Positions 32,737-41,860 of a DNA stretch of 64,000 nt are shown here, one piece after another. The notes under the pieces are model-generated. The model saw only the letters and a list, made by a program, of their open reading frames with translations. It made no database searches and was not told the origin of the DNA. The stretch is from Lentzea sp. NBRC 102530 (GTDB lineage Bacteria; Actinomycetota; Actinomycetes; Mycobacteriales; Pseudonocardiaceae), in assembly GCF_030269365.1 (NCBI RefSeq), contig NZ_BSTF01000021.1, forward strand, positions 62,001 through 126,000. The letters run 5' to 3'. Made by a program: the position numbers and the translations under genes. Positions within the stretch are counted from its first letter, which is position 1, and every line of letters begins with the position of its first letter.

Positions 32737-34046
32737 TCCGCCGCCTTCCGGTCGTCCGCCTCCCGCTTGGCTATTCGCAGCAACGCCCCGGACACCCCGA
32801 TCAGCATGAACGTCATCCCGGTAGCGACGCTGAACGCGAGCTCGTCGAACGTCGCGGCACCCAGCGCCGACGTGAGCAAAGCCGCCACCAGGCACATCGC
32901 GATGCCCCGCACGTCCTCGTCACGGGACAGTGCGCGGGCCCTCAAAGCAGCGAAGATGCCGCCCAGGAACAGCAGCACGAACGCGATCAGGCCGAGGTAG
33001 CCGTTCTCGATCATCGTGAGCAGGTACTGGTTGTCGAGGATCGTGTACTTCGACGGCAGGAACGTGCCGAAGCCCCGGCCGAGCCACGGGTGTTTGGCGA
33101 TCTCCAGCCACGCGCCGTCGTAGTCCTTGGTGCGGCCCTGGAACGACGGGTCGTCCTCGATGTTCGAGAACATCGAGGTGACCGTGCCGAACAGGCCTGG
33201 CACGACGACCGAGGCGCCGCCGAGGAACACCGCGCCCACGCCGAGCAGGGGCAGGCCGCGTTCGCGGGGGAGCAGGATCGCCATCACGATGCCGGTGATC
33301 ACGAGGCCGAGGATGGCGGTGCGCGAGAGCGACAGGATCGACATCAGCGCCAGCAACGACAGCGCGAGCCACCAGCGGCCGACCGGTTCGCCCTTGTCCT
33401 TGGCGCGGAACACCATGTGCGCGGCGAACGGGACGCCGAGCACGCAGACCAGGCCGAACTCGATCGGGTGGTTCACGGTGCCGGCCGGTCTGAAGAAGAT
33501 GGAGCGGGACTCCAGCGCCGAGTAGCCGTTGTCCTGCACGCGCAGGCCCGGCAGCGTGATGTACGAGGCGAGGTCCAGGCCCAGACCGAACTGGAACAGG
33601 CCGACGAACGCGCTGACCGTCAGGCACGCCACCATCACCCGCAGCGCGCGGCTCAGTCGTTCACCGCTGCGGACGCCGTCGCAGATGAACACGGCGAGCG
33701 CGGACATCGACACGATCCTGATCAGCGCCGAGTCCGACACCGACAGCTCGTCGATCGGCAGGTAGCGCCGCGTCGCCAGCGCGTAGGTGGCGAGGTGCAG
33801 CATCACGTAGACCGCGAGGATCGTGCGGACGGCGTTGCGACCCTTGGCCATGCCGAGGTGGTCGACCAGGTGCGCGGCGAACCACACGACCGCGAGGCAC
33901 ATCGCCACGAACAACGCGGGCGGCAGCGTGATCGGGACGAACGCGATCGTGAACCTGGCCGGGACGACCAGCAGCGCCACCATGTAGAAGATGAGCAGGG
34001 TGGCGCCGTCGGCGCGCTGGGCGGTCAGTCGTCTTTCGTCGGCCAT
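32718..34046 (-). CDS. O-antigen-ligase/polymerase-type membrane protein (Wzy-like)
   Basis: A 442-aa protein with about 11-12 hydrophobic segments and a large outer loop (about 300-350) containing DDPSFQGRTKDYDGAWLEIA and HPWLGRGFG, the pattern of the Wzy/WaaL/RfaL superfamily. It probably polymerises lipid-linked repeat units at the outer face of the membrane. Its start overlaps the end of the Wzz-like gene by 22 bp, so polymerase and chain-length regulator are coupled. The pairing favours a Wzy role over ligase. Confidence 0.85.
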   Translation of the reverse strand: MADERRLTAQRADGATLLIFYMVALLVVPARFTIAFVPITLPPALFVAMCLAVVWFAAHLVDHLGMAKGRNAVRTILAVYVMLHLATYALATRRYLPIDELSVSDSALIRIVSMSALAVFICDGVRSGERLSRALRVMVACLTVSAFVGLFQFGLGLDLASYITLPGLRVQDNGYSALESRSIFFRPAGTVNHPIEFGLVCVLGVPFAAHMVFRAKDKGEPVGRWWLALSLLALMSILSLSRTAILGLVITGIVMAILLPRERGLPLLGVGAVFLGGASVVVPGLFGTVTSMFSNIEDDPSFQGRTKDYDGAWLEIAKHPWLGRGFGTFLPSKYTILDNQYLLTMIENGYLGLIAFVLLFLGGIFAALRARALSRDEDVRGIAMCLVAALLTSALGAATFDELAFSVATGMTFMLIGVSGALLRIAKREADDRKAAEVSSAS

Positions 34047-34915
34047 GCCGGGTCAGGTTTGGGAGCGGCGATGATGACGGTCTTCTGGTGCGCGTTCGGC
34101 ATGCCCTGGGGCATCGGGCGCTGAGGCTGGTTCGGCGGCGGGCCGCCGTTGCCGTTGCCGTGCGGCTGGGGTTGCGGCTGCGGGCGGACCGGAGGCAGGG
34201 GAGCCGGCGTGGTGTCCTTCTCGGACGGTGCCGGACCGGTGTCGTCCTTGTCCTCTTTGCCCTTCGCGTCCTTGCCGTCCTTGCGGCGCTTCGCCCTGAG
34301 CATGATCGAGTCGGCGGCGAACGTCGACGCGAGCGTCAACAGCAGCAGCACGACCGTGGCAGCGCCGACGTACCGGACCTTGCCGCCGATCTTGGCCGAC
34401 GCCGTCGTCGGCTTCACCAGGACCTGCGCCGTGATGAACGTCTGCTCGGGCGCGCTCAACGCCTTCTGCTGCGCCGCGAGCTCCGCGACGGTCTTGTCGA
34501 GCACCTTGCCGACGAGGGCCTCCGCCGACTCGGCCGAGTCCGACTCGGTCGTGATGAACAGCAGCGGGCCGCCCACCGGGCCGGTGTTCGCGGTGTAGAC
34601 GGACGTGGAGCCCTTGCCCGCCAGCTCTTCCGCGGTCTTCGGGTCGCCGAGGATCTGGGTGAGGATCTGCGCCGTCGTCGTGAGGCTGCCGTCGAACTGC
34701 AGCAGCGGGTTGACCTTGACGACGTCCTCGGGCTTGGTGTTGGCCGTGTAGCGGCCGCCCGCCGCGGGGGAGGTGAGGACCAGCACGCCGCTCGACTCGT
34801 ACCGCGTGGGCACGGTGATGTAGACGTACAGCGCGAGGATCCCCGTGAGCAGCACTGCGGGCAGGGCGATGTACCACCGCCGCCGCAGCACTCGTACGGT
34901 TCCCCAGAAGTCCAT
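34025..34915 (-). CDS. Wzz-like chain-length determinant (polysaccharide co-polymerase)
   Basis: A 296-aa membrane protein: an inner-membrane helix near 15-35 (MDFWGTVRVLRRRWYIALPA), an outer domain (about 36-170), a second helix (about 178-200) and a long charged, Pro/Gln-rich cytoplasmic tail (RPQPQPQPHGNGNGGPPPNQ). There is no Walker kinase domain, so it is not a BY-kinase. It should set polymer length with the Wzy-like protein. ATG at 34915 follows GGGGATTTTG; the upstream extension is not protein-like. The tail is longer than in many relatives. Confidence 0.85.
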   Translation of the reverse strand: MDFWGTVRVLRRRWYIALPAVLLTGILALYVYITVPTRYESSGVLVLTSPAAGGRYTANTKPEDVVKVNPLLQFDGSLTTTAQILTQILGDPKTAEELAGKGSTSVYTANTGPVGGPLLFITTESDSAESAEALVGKVLDKTVAELAAQQKALSAPEQTFITAQVLVKPTTASAKIGGKVRYVGAATVVLLLLTLASTFAADSIMLRAKRRKDGKDAKGKEDKDDTGPAPSEKDTTPAPLPPVRPQPQPQPHGNGNGGPPPNQPQRPMPQGMPNAHQKTVIIAAPKPDPAWPTKDD

Positions 34916-35052
34916 CAAAATCCCCGATCCGCGGCTCGGTCTTGCGAACGCACTGTTCGTAGGGTATCGCCTGCTAGGAAAATCGGGGTGAGCTGCCAAC
35001 TGTTACAGGCCGTAGCTGACGAGCGATGAAGGAGGAGAATCCAGGAGGCAGC

Positions 35053-36018
35053 ATGCGTGCAGGACGTCTGACCGTGACCGTCGCGGCCATTCTCGTGGTC
35101 ATCGGTGGCACAACGGCTTACGTCGTGACAGCGGCCACTGACGCGAAGCAGCCTGCGGGCGCCGAACAGGTGTCGCAGGCCAAGACCGGCGATCTCCTCT
35201 TCGTCGACCTCGCGGGTGGCCAGAGCCGGGTCGAGAAGCTCGCCGAAGGCGGCACCCGCACCCCGACCGAGCTGGCCTGCCAGCGGTTTTACGCCGCCGG
35301 CGGCACCAGCGTGTGCCTCAAGCTCTCCGGGCCCGGGCCGACCTACGCCGCCGAGGTGAGCCGCGGTGGCAAGGTCGTGAAGTCCATCGGGCTGCCGGGC
35401 ATCCCGAGCCGCGCGAAGGTCTCGCAGTCCGGGAACGTGGTGTCGTGGACCAGTTTCGTCACCGGCGACTCGTACTCGGTGCCCGGCGGGTTCTCCACCC
35501 GGACGGGCTTCTACGACCTGCGCACGGGGGAGACGGCCGAGTCGCTCGAGCACTTCGCCGCCACTGTGGAGGGTGCACCGCTCACGGCCAGTGACACCAA
35601 CTACTGGGGCCTGACCGTCGGTTCGGACGACAGGACGTTCTACGCGACGCTCGCCAGCGGCGGCTTCACCTGGCTGGTGAAGGGCGACCTGGCGGCCAAG
35701 GCCGTGACGTCGTTGCGCCGTGACGCGGAATGCCCGTCGCTGTCGCCGGACGGCACGAAGGTCGCCTACAAAAAGCGCATCGGCCGCCTCGGGCCGTGGG
35801 ACCTCGCGGTGCTCGACCTCGCCACCGGCGAGGAGAAGCGCCTGCCGGGCACCGCGGGCGTCGACGACCAGGCCACGTGGCTGAACGCCTCCGAACTCGC
35901 GTTCGCCGCCGTGCCGAAGGACGCCAAGCTGCCCGCGGTTCACGTCGCGCCCGCCGACGGGTCGCAGCCCGCGCGGGTGCTGATCCCCGAGGCCACGTCG
36001 CCCTCGCCCGTCATGTAG
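35053..36018 (+). CDS. membrane-anchored TolB-like beta-propeller protein
   Basis: A 321-aa protein with an N-terminal signal anchor (MRAGRLTVTVAAILVVIGGT) and repeated beta-strand units; the TolB-like repeat CPSLSPDGTKVAYKKRIG followed by WDLAVLDLATGEEKRLPG is clear. Two cysteines (LACQRF and TSVCLKL) may form a disulfide. It is probably extracytoplasmic and could bind the polymer or a partner. AGGAGG lies 5 bases before ATG 35053. It is divergent from the Wzz-like gene and ends one base from a convergent glycosyltransferase. Confidence 0.75.
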   Translation: MRAGRLTVTVAAILVVIGGTTAYVVTAATDAKQPAGAEQVSQAKTGDLLFVDLAGGQSRVEKLAEGGTRTPTELACQRFYAAGGTSVCLKLSGPGPTYAAEVSRGGKVVKSIGLPGIPSRAKVSQSGNVVSWTSFVTGDSYSVPGGFSTRTGFYDLRTGETAESLEHFAATVEGAPLTASDTNYWGLTVGSDDRTFYATLASGGFTWLVKGDLAAKAVTSLRRDAECPSLSPDGTKVAYKKRIGRLGPWDLAVLDLATGEEKRLPGTAGVDDQATWLNASELAFAAVPKDAKLPAVHVAPADGSQPARVLIPEATSPSPVM

Positions 36019-36019
36019 G

Positions 36020-37213
36020 TCACGTGGCGAGTTCGCGGCGGAGCACCTTCTCGAGTTCATGGCCTGCCGCATCCCAGGACCGTCCCTCCACACTGGACGC
36101 GGCCGCGCGGGCGGTCGCGTCGAAGTCGGGCGTGGTGACCACTTCGGACAACGCACGCGCCAGTGAGTGCGGGGTGGGCGTCGCGTACCGGACGTGGTCG
36201 TTGTCCAGGACTACGCGGTTGAAGTGCGCGTCGTTCACCACGGGGATGCATCCGGCCGCGAGCATCTCGTGCGGCACCAGGGACACGTTGGTCATCGACA
36301 GCGACAACCCGGCGAAACAACGGTTGTAGATGGCGTTCAGCTCGTCCGGTGTGACGAGGCCGTGGTCGACGAACTGCGGTCCGATCCGGCCGATCTTCTC
36401 GCCGTACACGTGGATCTTGAGGTCCGGATGCCGCTGGGCGAACACCTCGAGCGCGAGCAGGCCGAGTTCGAACGCCCGGCGCGGGGCCTTCCTTCGGGCG
36501 TAGAAGACGATGCCGTCGCGCCGGTCGTCGCCGAGCTTGTACCGGTCGGCGTCGCAACCGAAGTCGAAGTGGTCGGCGGGCATGCCGTGCTCGTCGCGCA
36601 CCTTGTCGGCGAGGAACCGCCCGGCGGTGAAGCCGTGCATGCCCATCCGGTAGGTGTTCTCCGCCAGCGCGTACAGGCCGCCCTGCGGGTAGAACCACGG
36701 TTCGTAGTCCTGCACGAGGTAGAACCTCTTGCCGGCGCACGGGTCGTTGAACGCCGGGTAAGCGGTGATCCACGCCGTGCTGAACACCGCGTGCGCGTCC
36801 GCCATGCCGTCCGTGACGTCGTGGATCTCGCCCTGGAAGAACGGGAACGCCGCTCTGATGCCGGGTTCGAGGTCGGCGACGGTGTTGCCGAAGGTGTCGT
36901 AGAGGTAGAGCTTGCAGTCGTGGCCGATCGACTCCAGGTGCCGGATGAGCCGGAACATGGTGGTGTGGCCGCCGGACCCCTTGGACGGGGGCGTGGTGAC
37001 CCAGTTGACCGTGAGCCTGCCGTCGTGCGGGATCGGCGGGACGACGAGGGGTTTGCGCTGCTCCACGTCGGCCCTGCGCACGTCCTCCAGCCGGACGGGC
37101 AACTCCTCGCCCTCGACGCCGAGCCGGCGGGACGCGGCCGTGAGCAACCGAGCACCGAGCTGCTTCGCGCCCTGCTCGCGGACGATCTTCGTGACCTGCC
37201 TGAGCCGCTTCAC
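36020..37213 (-). CDS. GT4-type glycosyltransferase (WsaF-like)
   Basis: A 397-aa cytoplasmic glycosyltransferase. SKGSGGHTTMFRLIRHLESI near residue 75-95 and FYLVQDYEPWFYPQGGLYAL are typical of WsaF-like rhamnosyltransferases; the donor half contains IVFYARRKAPRRAFELG, KIHVYGEKIG and SLVPHEMLAAGCIPVVND, the GT-B pattern. The sugar assignment is tentative. It is coupled by a 4-bp overlap (GTGA) to the flippase gene upstream. Confidence 0.83.
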   Translation of the reverse strand: MKRLRQVTKIVREQGAKQLGARLLTAASRRLGVEGEELPVRLEDVRRADVEQRKPLVVPPIPHDGRLTVNWVTTPPSKGSGGHTTMFRLIRHLESIGHDCKLYLYDTFGNTVADLEPGIRAAFPFFQGEIHDVTDGMADAHAVFSTAWITAYPAFNDPCAGKRFYLVQDYEPWFYPQGGLYALAENTYRMGMHGFTAGRFLADKVRDEHGMPADHFDFGCDADRYKLGDDRRDGIVFYARRKAPRRAFELGLLALEVFAQRHPDLKIHVYGEKIGRIGPQFVDHGLVTPDELNAIYNRCFAGLSLSMTNVSLVPHEMLAAGCIPVVNDAHFNRVVLDNDHVRYATPTPHSLARALSEVVTTPDFDATARAAASSVEGRSWDAAGHELEKVLRRELAT

Positions 37214-38661
37214 GCGCCTGCTCTCTTCTTCAGCACCGCAATGACTTCGTGCCGCATCGGGAACACCACGGCCGCGTACGCGAGACACGCCGCCGCTCCG
37301 CCGACGAGGATCTGGAGGAGTTCGCTGTCGATCACGTTCCGGACCGCCAGCACCACCGCGACCATCACCACGCCACCGAGGAACGGCCGCAGCAGCCGGA
37401 CGCCGAGCGCCCCCGCCCTGATCCCGTACGGCCTGAACGTGATCAGGTACGCGGGCGTGATGATCAGCACCGCCACGACGACGTGCGCCGCCGCCACCCC
37501 GCGGATGCCGTCGAGGTGCGCGCCGAGCGCCAGCAACGGCACGAGCGCCCCGAGCCACACGAGGTGGATCACGAGGATCGCCTTGGACCGCCCGGCCGAC
37601 GCGAGGAAGTCGTACCCGAGCTCCAGCGCGACCCGCACCGCGCCGAGCAGCACCAGCAGCGCCAGCGCGGCCGCCGCGGGCGCCCACCGCTCGCCGTACA
37701 CGACGCGGATCAGCGGTTCGGCCAGCGCCGCGAGCAGCACGCAGGCGGGAACGGTGACGAGTGCCAGCAGCCCGAGCGCGCGCCCGAACGCCTTCTGGAA
37801 CAGCTCGGGGTCTTCGCGCACCTTGGAGAACGCGGCCAGCGACACGCTGCGGACCGGGGCGCTGAACGCCGCCACCGGCCAGCTCGCGAGGTTGAACGCC
37901 AGCAGGTAGAAACCGAGCGGCACCGTCCCGAGGACGGCGCCGACGACGATGTAGTCGACGTTCATCACGCCGAAGATGAGCAGGCTCGACCCCGCGAGCG
38001 GTAAGCCGAACGCGAGGAGTTCCTTCGCCTGCCCGGAATTCCAGCCCGGCCGGAACCGGTCCTTGGTGAGCCAGAACATGATGACGGCGGCGGACAGGTT
38101 CTGCGCGATCCGCTGCCACGCGAGGCTCCACGCCCCGAAGCCCATGATCGCCAGCACCACGGCCACCGCCGTGCCGCAGACGAACGCGGCCGTGTCGGCG
38201 TAGAACTTGTGGTCCTGCCGGAAGTTGCGCTGCATCATCGCGCCGGGCACCGCGGTCGCGCCGGCGATCACGAGCGCGACGGACATGAGCTGGATGACGC
38301 CGGTGGCCTCGGGGGCGTCCATGGCGTTCGAGAACCAGGGCGCGCCGACCACGCAGATCAACGCCAGCAGACCGCCCGACGCCAGCGAGAGCGTCGTGAC
38401 GGTCGGGGCCATCTCCTCGACGGGGCCGTTGTGGCGGACCAGGGCCGCGCTGACGCCGAGTTCGGAGACGCTGAGCACGATGTTGAGCACGACCAGGGCG
38501 ACCGCGAACACGCCGAACTGCTCGGGGGCGATCAGGCGGGCCAGCAGGATGCTGATGCCGACGGCGGCGAGGCGTTGCAGGAGCGAGTTGACGGCGCTCC
38601 AGCGGATGGCCGAGGAGACCCGGCCTTCGAGCTGACCGGTGTCCTGCTCGACGGTGCTCAC
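37210..38661 (-). CDS. Wzx-type lipid-linked oligosaccharide flippase (MOP family)
   Basis: A 483-aa protein with about 12-14 membrane segments, starting near VSTVEQDTGQLEGRVSSAIR and including SILLARLIAPEQFGVFAVAL, typical of polysaccharide-export MOP flippases. It should turn undecaprenyl-linked repeat units across the membrane for the Wzy-like polymerase. I chose GTG 38661 because it overlaps the upstream stop by 4 bp, matching the style of this operon; GTG 38664 is one codon earlier. Confidence 0.88.
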   Translation of the reverse strand: MSTVEQDTGQLEGRVSSAIRWSAVNSLLQRLAAVGISILLARLIAPEQFGVFAVALVVLNIVLSVSELGVSAALVRHNGPVEEMAPTVTTLSLASGGLLALICVVGAPWFSNAMDAPEATGVIQLMSVALVIAGATAVPGAMMQRNFRQDHKFYADTAAFVCGTAVAVVLAIMGFGAWSLAWQRIAQNLSAAVIMFWLTKDRFRPGWNSGQAKELLAFGLPLAGSSLLIFGVMNVDYIVVGAVLGTVPLGFYLLAFNLASWPVAAFSAPVRSVSLAAFSKVREDPELFQKAFGRALGLLALVTVPACVLLAALAEPLIRVVYGERWAPAAAALALLVLLGAVRVALELGYDFLASAGRSKAILVIHLVWLGALVPLLALGAHLDGIRGVAAAHVVVAVLIITPAYLITFRPYGIRAGALGVRLLRPFLGGVVMVAVVLAVRNVIDSELLQILVGGAAACLAYAAVVFPMRHEVIAVLKKRAGA

Positions 38662-39701
38662 CACTCGCCCCGCCACTTCCACTTTTGCGTGCCCACCCAC
38701 AACTTCGCCCTCTTGAGGGCGTGCGGGGCCAGGAAGAGTTGCGTCTTGTTGAGGAACTCGGGGCTGAACTTCTTGCGCCGCCGCAACGCCCGGTACTCCG
38801 GCAGCGTCTCCAGCTCCGGGTAGGTCTCGCGGGCGAACTCCAGCAACTCGGTCTCGGTGCCGTCGAGCTGGTTGCGGTCGTGCAGCCGCACCGCGCGCCA
38901 CAACGCGTCCGCGGCGATCGCCCTGCGCGCCATCGAGCGCAACCGGCCCGGCAGCCCGGGGTTCTCGGCCAGCACCAGGTCGAACACGTCACGGCGCTGC
39001 TCCAGGTCGGCGAACACCGACTTGAACGTCGTGCGCATCATCGAGTTCTCGTGCACCCGGTAGTACGCGCCCGGCTTGCCCGACACGTACCCGATGTCGG
39101 ACACGGCCGCGATCCGCAGCCACATCTCCAGGTCACCCGCGTGGGGGAGGTCGGCGCGGTAGCCGCCCACCTTCTGCTGCACCTTCGTGCGCACCACGAC
39201 CTCGGGCGAGGAGATCACGTTGCGGCTGCTGCGGAAGCGGTTCTCGATCCACTCCTCGCCGCGCCACACCTTCGACGTGACCGGCAGCTGGGTGATCTTC
39301 GGCAACGCGTCGTGGTCGCTGTAGTAGACGACCCGGCCGTAGACCATGCCCACCTCGGGGTTCTGCTCGAACACCGCGGCGGCGCGCTGCAACGCTCCCG
39401 GCGCCAGCAGGTCGTCCGCGGACAGCAGGACCGTGTAGTCGGCGGTCGCCCAGTCCAGCAGGCCCTCGTTGTAGGTGGCGATGTGGCCCTTGTTCACCTC
39501 GTGCCGGTAGCCCTCGACGCGCTTGTCGGCGGCCATCAGCTCGGCCATCACCTCTGGGGTGTTGTCCGAGGACGTGTCGTCGATCACGAGCACGCGCACG
39601 TCCACGCCCGGCTGGTCGAGGACGCTGCGGACGCAGGTCGGCAGGAAGTGGGCGTAGTTGTAACAGGGGATCACGACGTCCACTGTGGGAAGCGTTGGCA
39701 C
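38658..39701 (-). CDS. GT2-family glycosyltransferase
   Basis: A 347-aa GT-A enzyme. VDVVIPCYNYAHFLPTCVRS opens the nucleotide-sugar domain, VLVIDDTSSDNTPEV follows, and LLSADDLLAPGALQRA contains the metal-binding DxD-like element. GDLEMWLRIAAVSDIGYVSG holds the likely catalytic ED-type residues. It should add one sugar to the lipid-linked unit. Start is GTG at 39701. It leads an operon with the flippase and the WsaF-like enzyme. Confidence 0.87.
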   Translation of the reverse strand: MPTLPTVDVVIPCYNYAHFLPTCVRSVLDQPGVDVRVLVIDDTSSDNTPEVMAELMAADKRVEGYRHEVNKGHIATYNEGLLDWATADYTVLLSADDLLAPGALQRAAAVFEQNPEVGMVYGRVVYYSDHDALPKITQLPVTSKVWRGEEWIENRFRSSRNVISSPEVVVRTKVQQKVGGYRADLPHAGDLEMWLRIAAVSDIGYVSGKPGAYYRVHENSMMRTTFKSVFADLEQRRDVFDLVLAENPGLPGRLRSMARRAIAADALWRAVRLHDRNQLDGTETELLEFARETYPELETLPEYRALRRRKKFSPEFLNKTQLFLAPHALKRAKLWVGTQKWKWRGEW

Positions 39702-39792
39702 AACCTAGCTATCGGTATCCCCGCGCATTCGTTAGCGCCGCAACGTTTCGGGTCCGACGCACGATGTAGGGGTGACCGGAGTAAGGGGAGTC

Positions 39793-40638
39793 ATGGCCGA
39801 CCACGTCATCCTGACGCGCTTCAACCTGCCGTCGAAGGGCGCCGAAAGTTACGTCCGGGCAAAGGAAGGATGGCTGACCGAGCGCGTTGCGCTGTTCGAG
39901 CGCTACTGCCTGCCATCGGTGCTCGCGCAGACGGACAAACGGACGCGTTGGCTCATCTATTTCGACCCCGAATCACCGCAATGGCTCAAGGACAAAATCG
40001 CCTCACACGGTGACGCGTACACGCCCGTTTACCGTCCGGAAGTGTCGCGGGAAGAGCTCAGATCGGACATCCGCTCGCTTTTCGGTCAGGTCGGCGACGA
40101 GCTCATCACCACGAACCTCGACAACGACGACGGCCTCGCGGTCGACTTCGTGGAACGCCTCTGCGCCGCCCCGCGCCCGACCACGACCGCGGCGTACTAC
40201 CTGGTCAACGGTCTGATCAAGTCGCCGGGTGGGCTCTACCACCGGGTCGACCGGCACAACGCGTTCGTCTCCGTCCGCGAGTCCTGGGACGAGCCGGTGA
40301 CCTGCTGGGCGCACTGGCACAACCACATGCACCTGCACTTCCCGGTGGTCGAGCTCGAGGGCGCGCCCGGCTGGCTGCAGGTCGTGCACGGCGGCAACGT
40401 GTCGAACCGCACGCGCGGCCGGCTCGTCTCGCCCGAGCCCTACAAGGCCTCGTTCGGCGACGCGCTCGACGACGTGCCGGAGCCCGGCACGCTGGCCGTG
40501 GCCCAGGACCGGCTGGTCGACCAGCCGATCCGGTTCGTGCGCGACTCCGGGCGCGTCGCCGCCAAGAACGCGGCCATGAAGGTCCTCGGCAAGGGCGGCT
40601 TCGAGAAGATCAAGCAGAAGCTGGCGTCTCGCGGTTGA
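39793..40638 (+). CDS. putative rhamnosyltransferase-type glycosyltransferase
   Basis: A 281-aa protein that resembles the 'putative rhamnosyl transferase' family: MADHVILTRFNLPSKGAESY, ERYCLPSVLAQTDKRTRWLI, and the DxD-type metal motif TTNLDNDDGLAVDFVER. It is probably a GT-A enzyme using a dNDP-sugar. AGGGGAG before ATG 39793 decides the start. Its 3' end overlaps the convergent MFS gene by 29 bp. It is divergent from the GT2 gene (91-bp gap). Confidence 0.78.
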   Translation: MADHVILTRFNLPSKGAESYVRAKEGWLTERVALFERYCLPSVLAQTDKRTRWLIYFDPESPQWLKDKIASHGDAYTPVYRPEVSREELRSDIRSLFGQVGDELITTNLDNDDGLAVDFVERLCAAPRPTTTAAYYLVNGLIKSPGGLYHRVDRHNAFVSVRESWDEPVTCWAHWHNHMHLHFPVVELEGAPGWLQVVHGGNVSNRTRGRLVSPEPYKASFGDALDDVPEPGTLAVAQDRLVDQPIRFVRDSGRVAAKNAAMKVLGKGGFEKIKQKLASRG

Positions 40639-41860
40639 TCCCGGTTTCGCGGTTGAGTCCGTAAGCAGCGATCAGCGTCACGGTGAGCGCGCAGAGCGCC
40701 ACCGTGACGCTCAGCGAGAAGTTCGAGTACTGCAACAGCAGTCCGAAAGCGACGGACGAAACGAGACGCCCCAGCGCCTGCCCGGTCTGCACGACCGAGA
40801 GCCCCGAGGCGCGCAACGACTCCGGCGCCGTCTCGCTCACCTTGGCCGACAGCACGCCGTCCGTCGCCGCGTAGAACAGCCCGTGCAGCAGCAGTGCGAC
40901 GATCGCCACACCCATCCCGCCCTCCGGGATGAACAGCAGCGCGTACACGCCCAGCAGCAACGCGTGCCCGGCGAGGAACATCCGCCAGCGCCCCACCCGG
41001 TCCGCGAGCTTCCCGAGCGGCGCGGCGGCCGCGAGGAAGACGACCGCCGTGCCGAGCGGGAGCAGGGGCAGGTAGCCCAGTGGGATGTTCGTGGCCTTCT
41101 GCACCAGCACGTAGACGAACGCGTCCGAGACCGTCGCGAGCCCGAGCAGGCCGGCGCTCAGCGTGGTCCGCCGGAAGTGCTTGTCGGTGAGCAGGTTGAG
41201 ACCCGCGCGGAACGACGGCCGCGGCCCCTTCGGCACCTTGCCCGTGGGCGTGTCCCGCACGAACGCGATCAGCACGATCAACCCGATGACTGCGAACGCC
41301 GCCGACACCGCGAAGATCGGCCCCGGCACCGTGCCGATCTGGAAGAGCAGCAGGAACGTGATCAGCGGGCCGAGCAGCGCGCCGACCGTGTCCATGCTGC
41401 GGTGCACGCCGAACGCCGCCCCGAGCCGGTCCTCCGGCGTCGCGAGCGAGATCATCGCGTCGCGCGGCGCCGTCCGGATGCCCTTGCCCGCCCGGTCCGC
41501 CGCCATCAGCGCGCCGATGCCGAACGGCGACGCCCCGACCAGCGGGAACAACACCTTGGTGACGGCCGACAGCCCGTACCCCGCGGCCGCGACGGCCTTG
41601 GGCTTGCGGAACTTGTCCGACACACCACCGCCGACCAGTCGCAGCACGGCCGTGGCACCGGTGTAGATGCCGTCCAGCAGGCCGAACTGCGCGTAGCCCA
41701 GGTTCAGCGTGAACAGCAGGTACACCGGCAGGAACGCGGTGATCATCTCGGCCGAGACGTCGGTCAGCAGGCTGACCGTGCCGAGCGCGAACACCGTGCC
41801 GGGCAACCGCTTGCGGAAGTCCGTCTTGGACGGTCGGGAGGACGCGACGTACATGGACAC
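40610..41860 (-). CDS. MFS transporter
   Basis: A 416-aa protein with 12 predicted membrane helices. Family features are DGIYTGATAVLRLVGGGVSD-KFRKPKAVA in loop 2-3, typical of major facilitator proteins, and a central cytoplasmic loop RDTPTGKVPKGPRPSFRAGL. The substrate is unknown; its place after AsnB (stop TAG abuts GTG) suggests it moves a precursor, a product or a toxic by-product of the polysaccharide pathway. Confidence 0.82.
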   Translation of the reverse strand: MSMYVASSRPSKTDFRKRLPGTVFALGTVSLLTDVSAEMITAFLPVYLLFTLNLGYAQFGLLDGIYTGATAVLRLVGGGVSDKFRKPKAVAAAGYGLSAVTKVLFPLVGASPFGIGALMAADRAGKGIRTAPRDAMISLATPEDRLGAAFGVHRSMDTVGALLGPLITFLLLFQIGTVPGPIFAVSAAFAVIGLIVLIAFVRDTPTGKVPKGPRPSFRAGLNLLTDKHFRRTTLSAGLLGLATVSDAFVYVLVQKATNIPLGYLPLLPLGTAVVFLAAAAPLGKLADRVGRWRMFLAGHALLLGVYALLFIPEGGMGVAIVALLLHGLFYAATDGVLSAKVSETAPESLRASGLSVVQTGQALGRLVSSVAFGLLLQYSNFSLSVTVALCALTVTLIAAYGLNRETGINRETPASA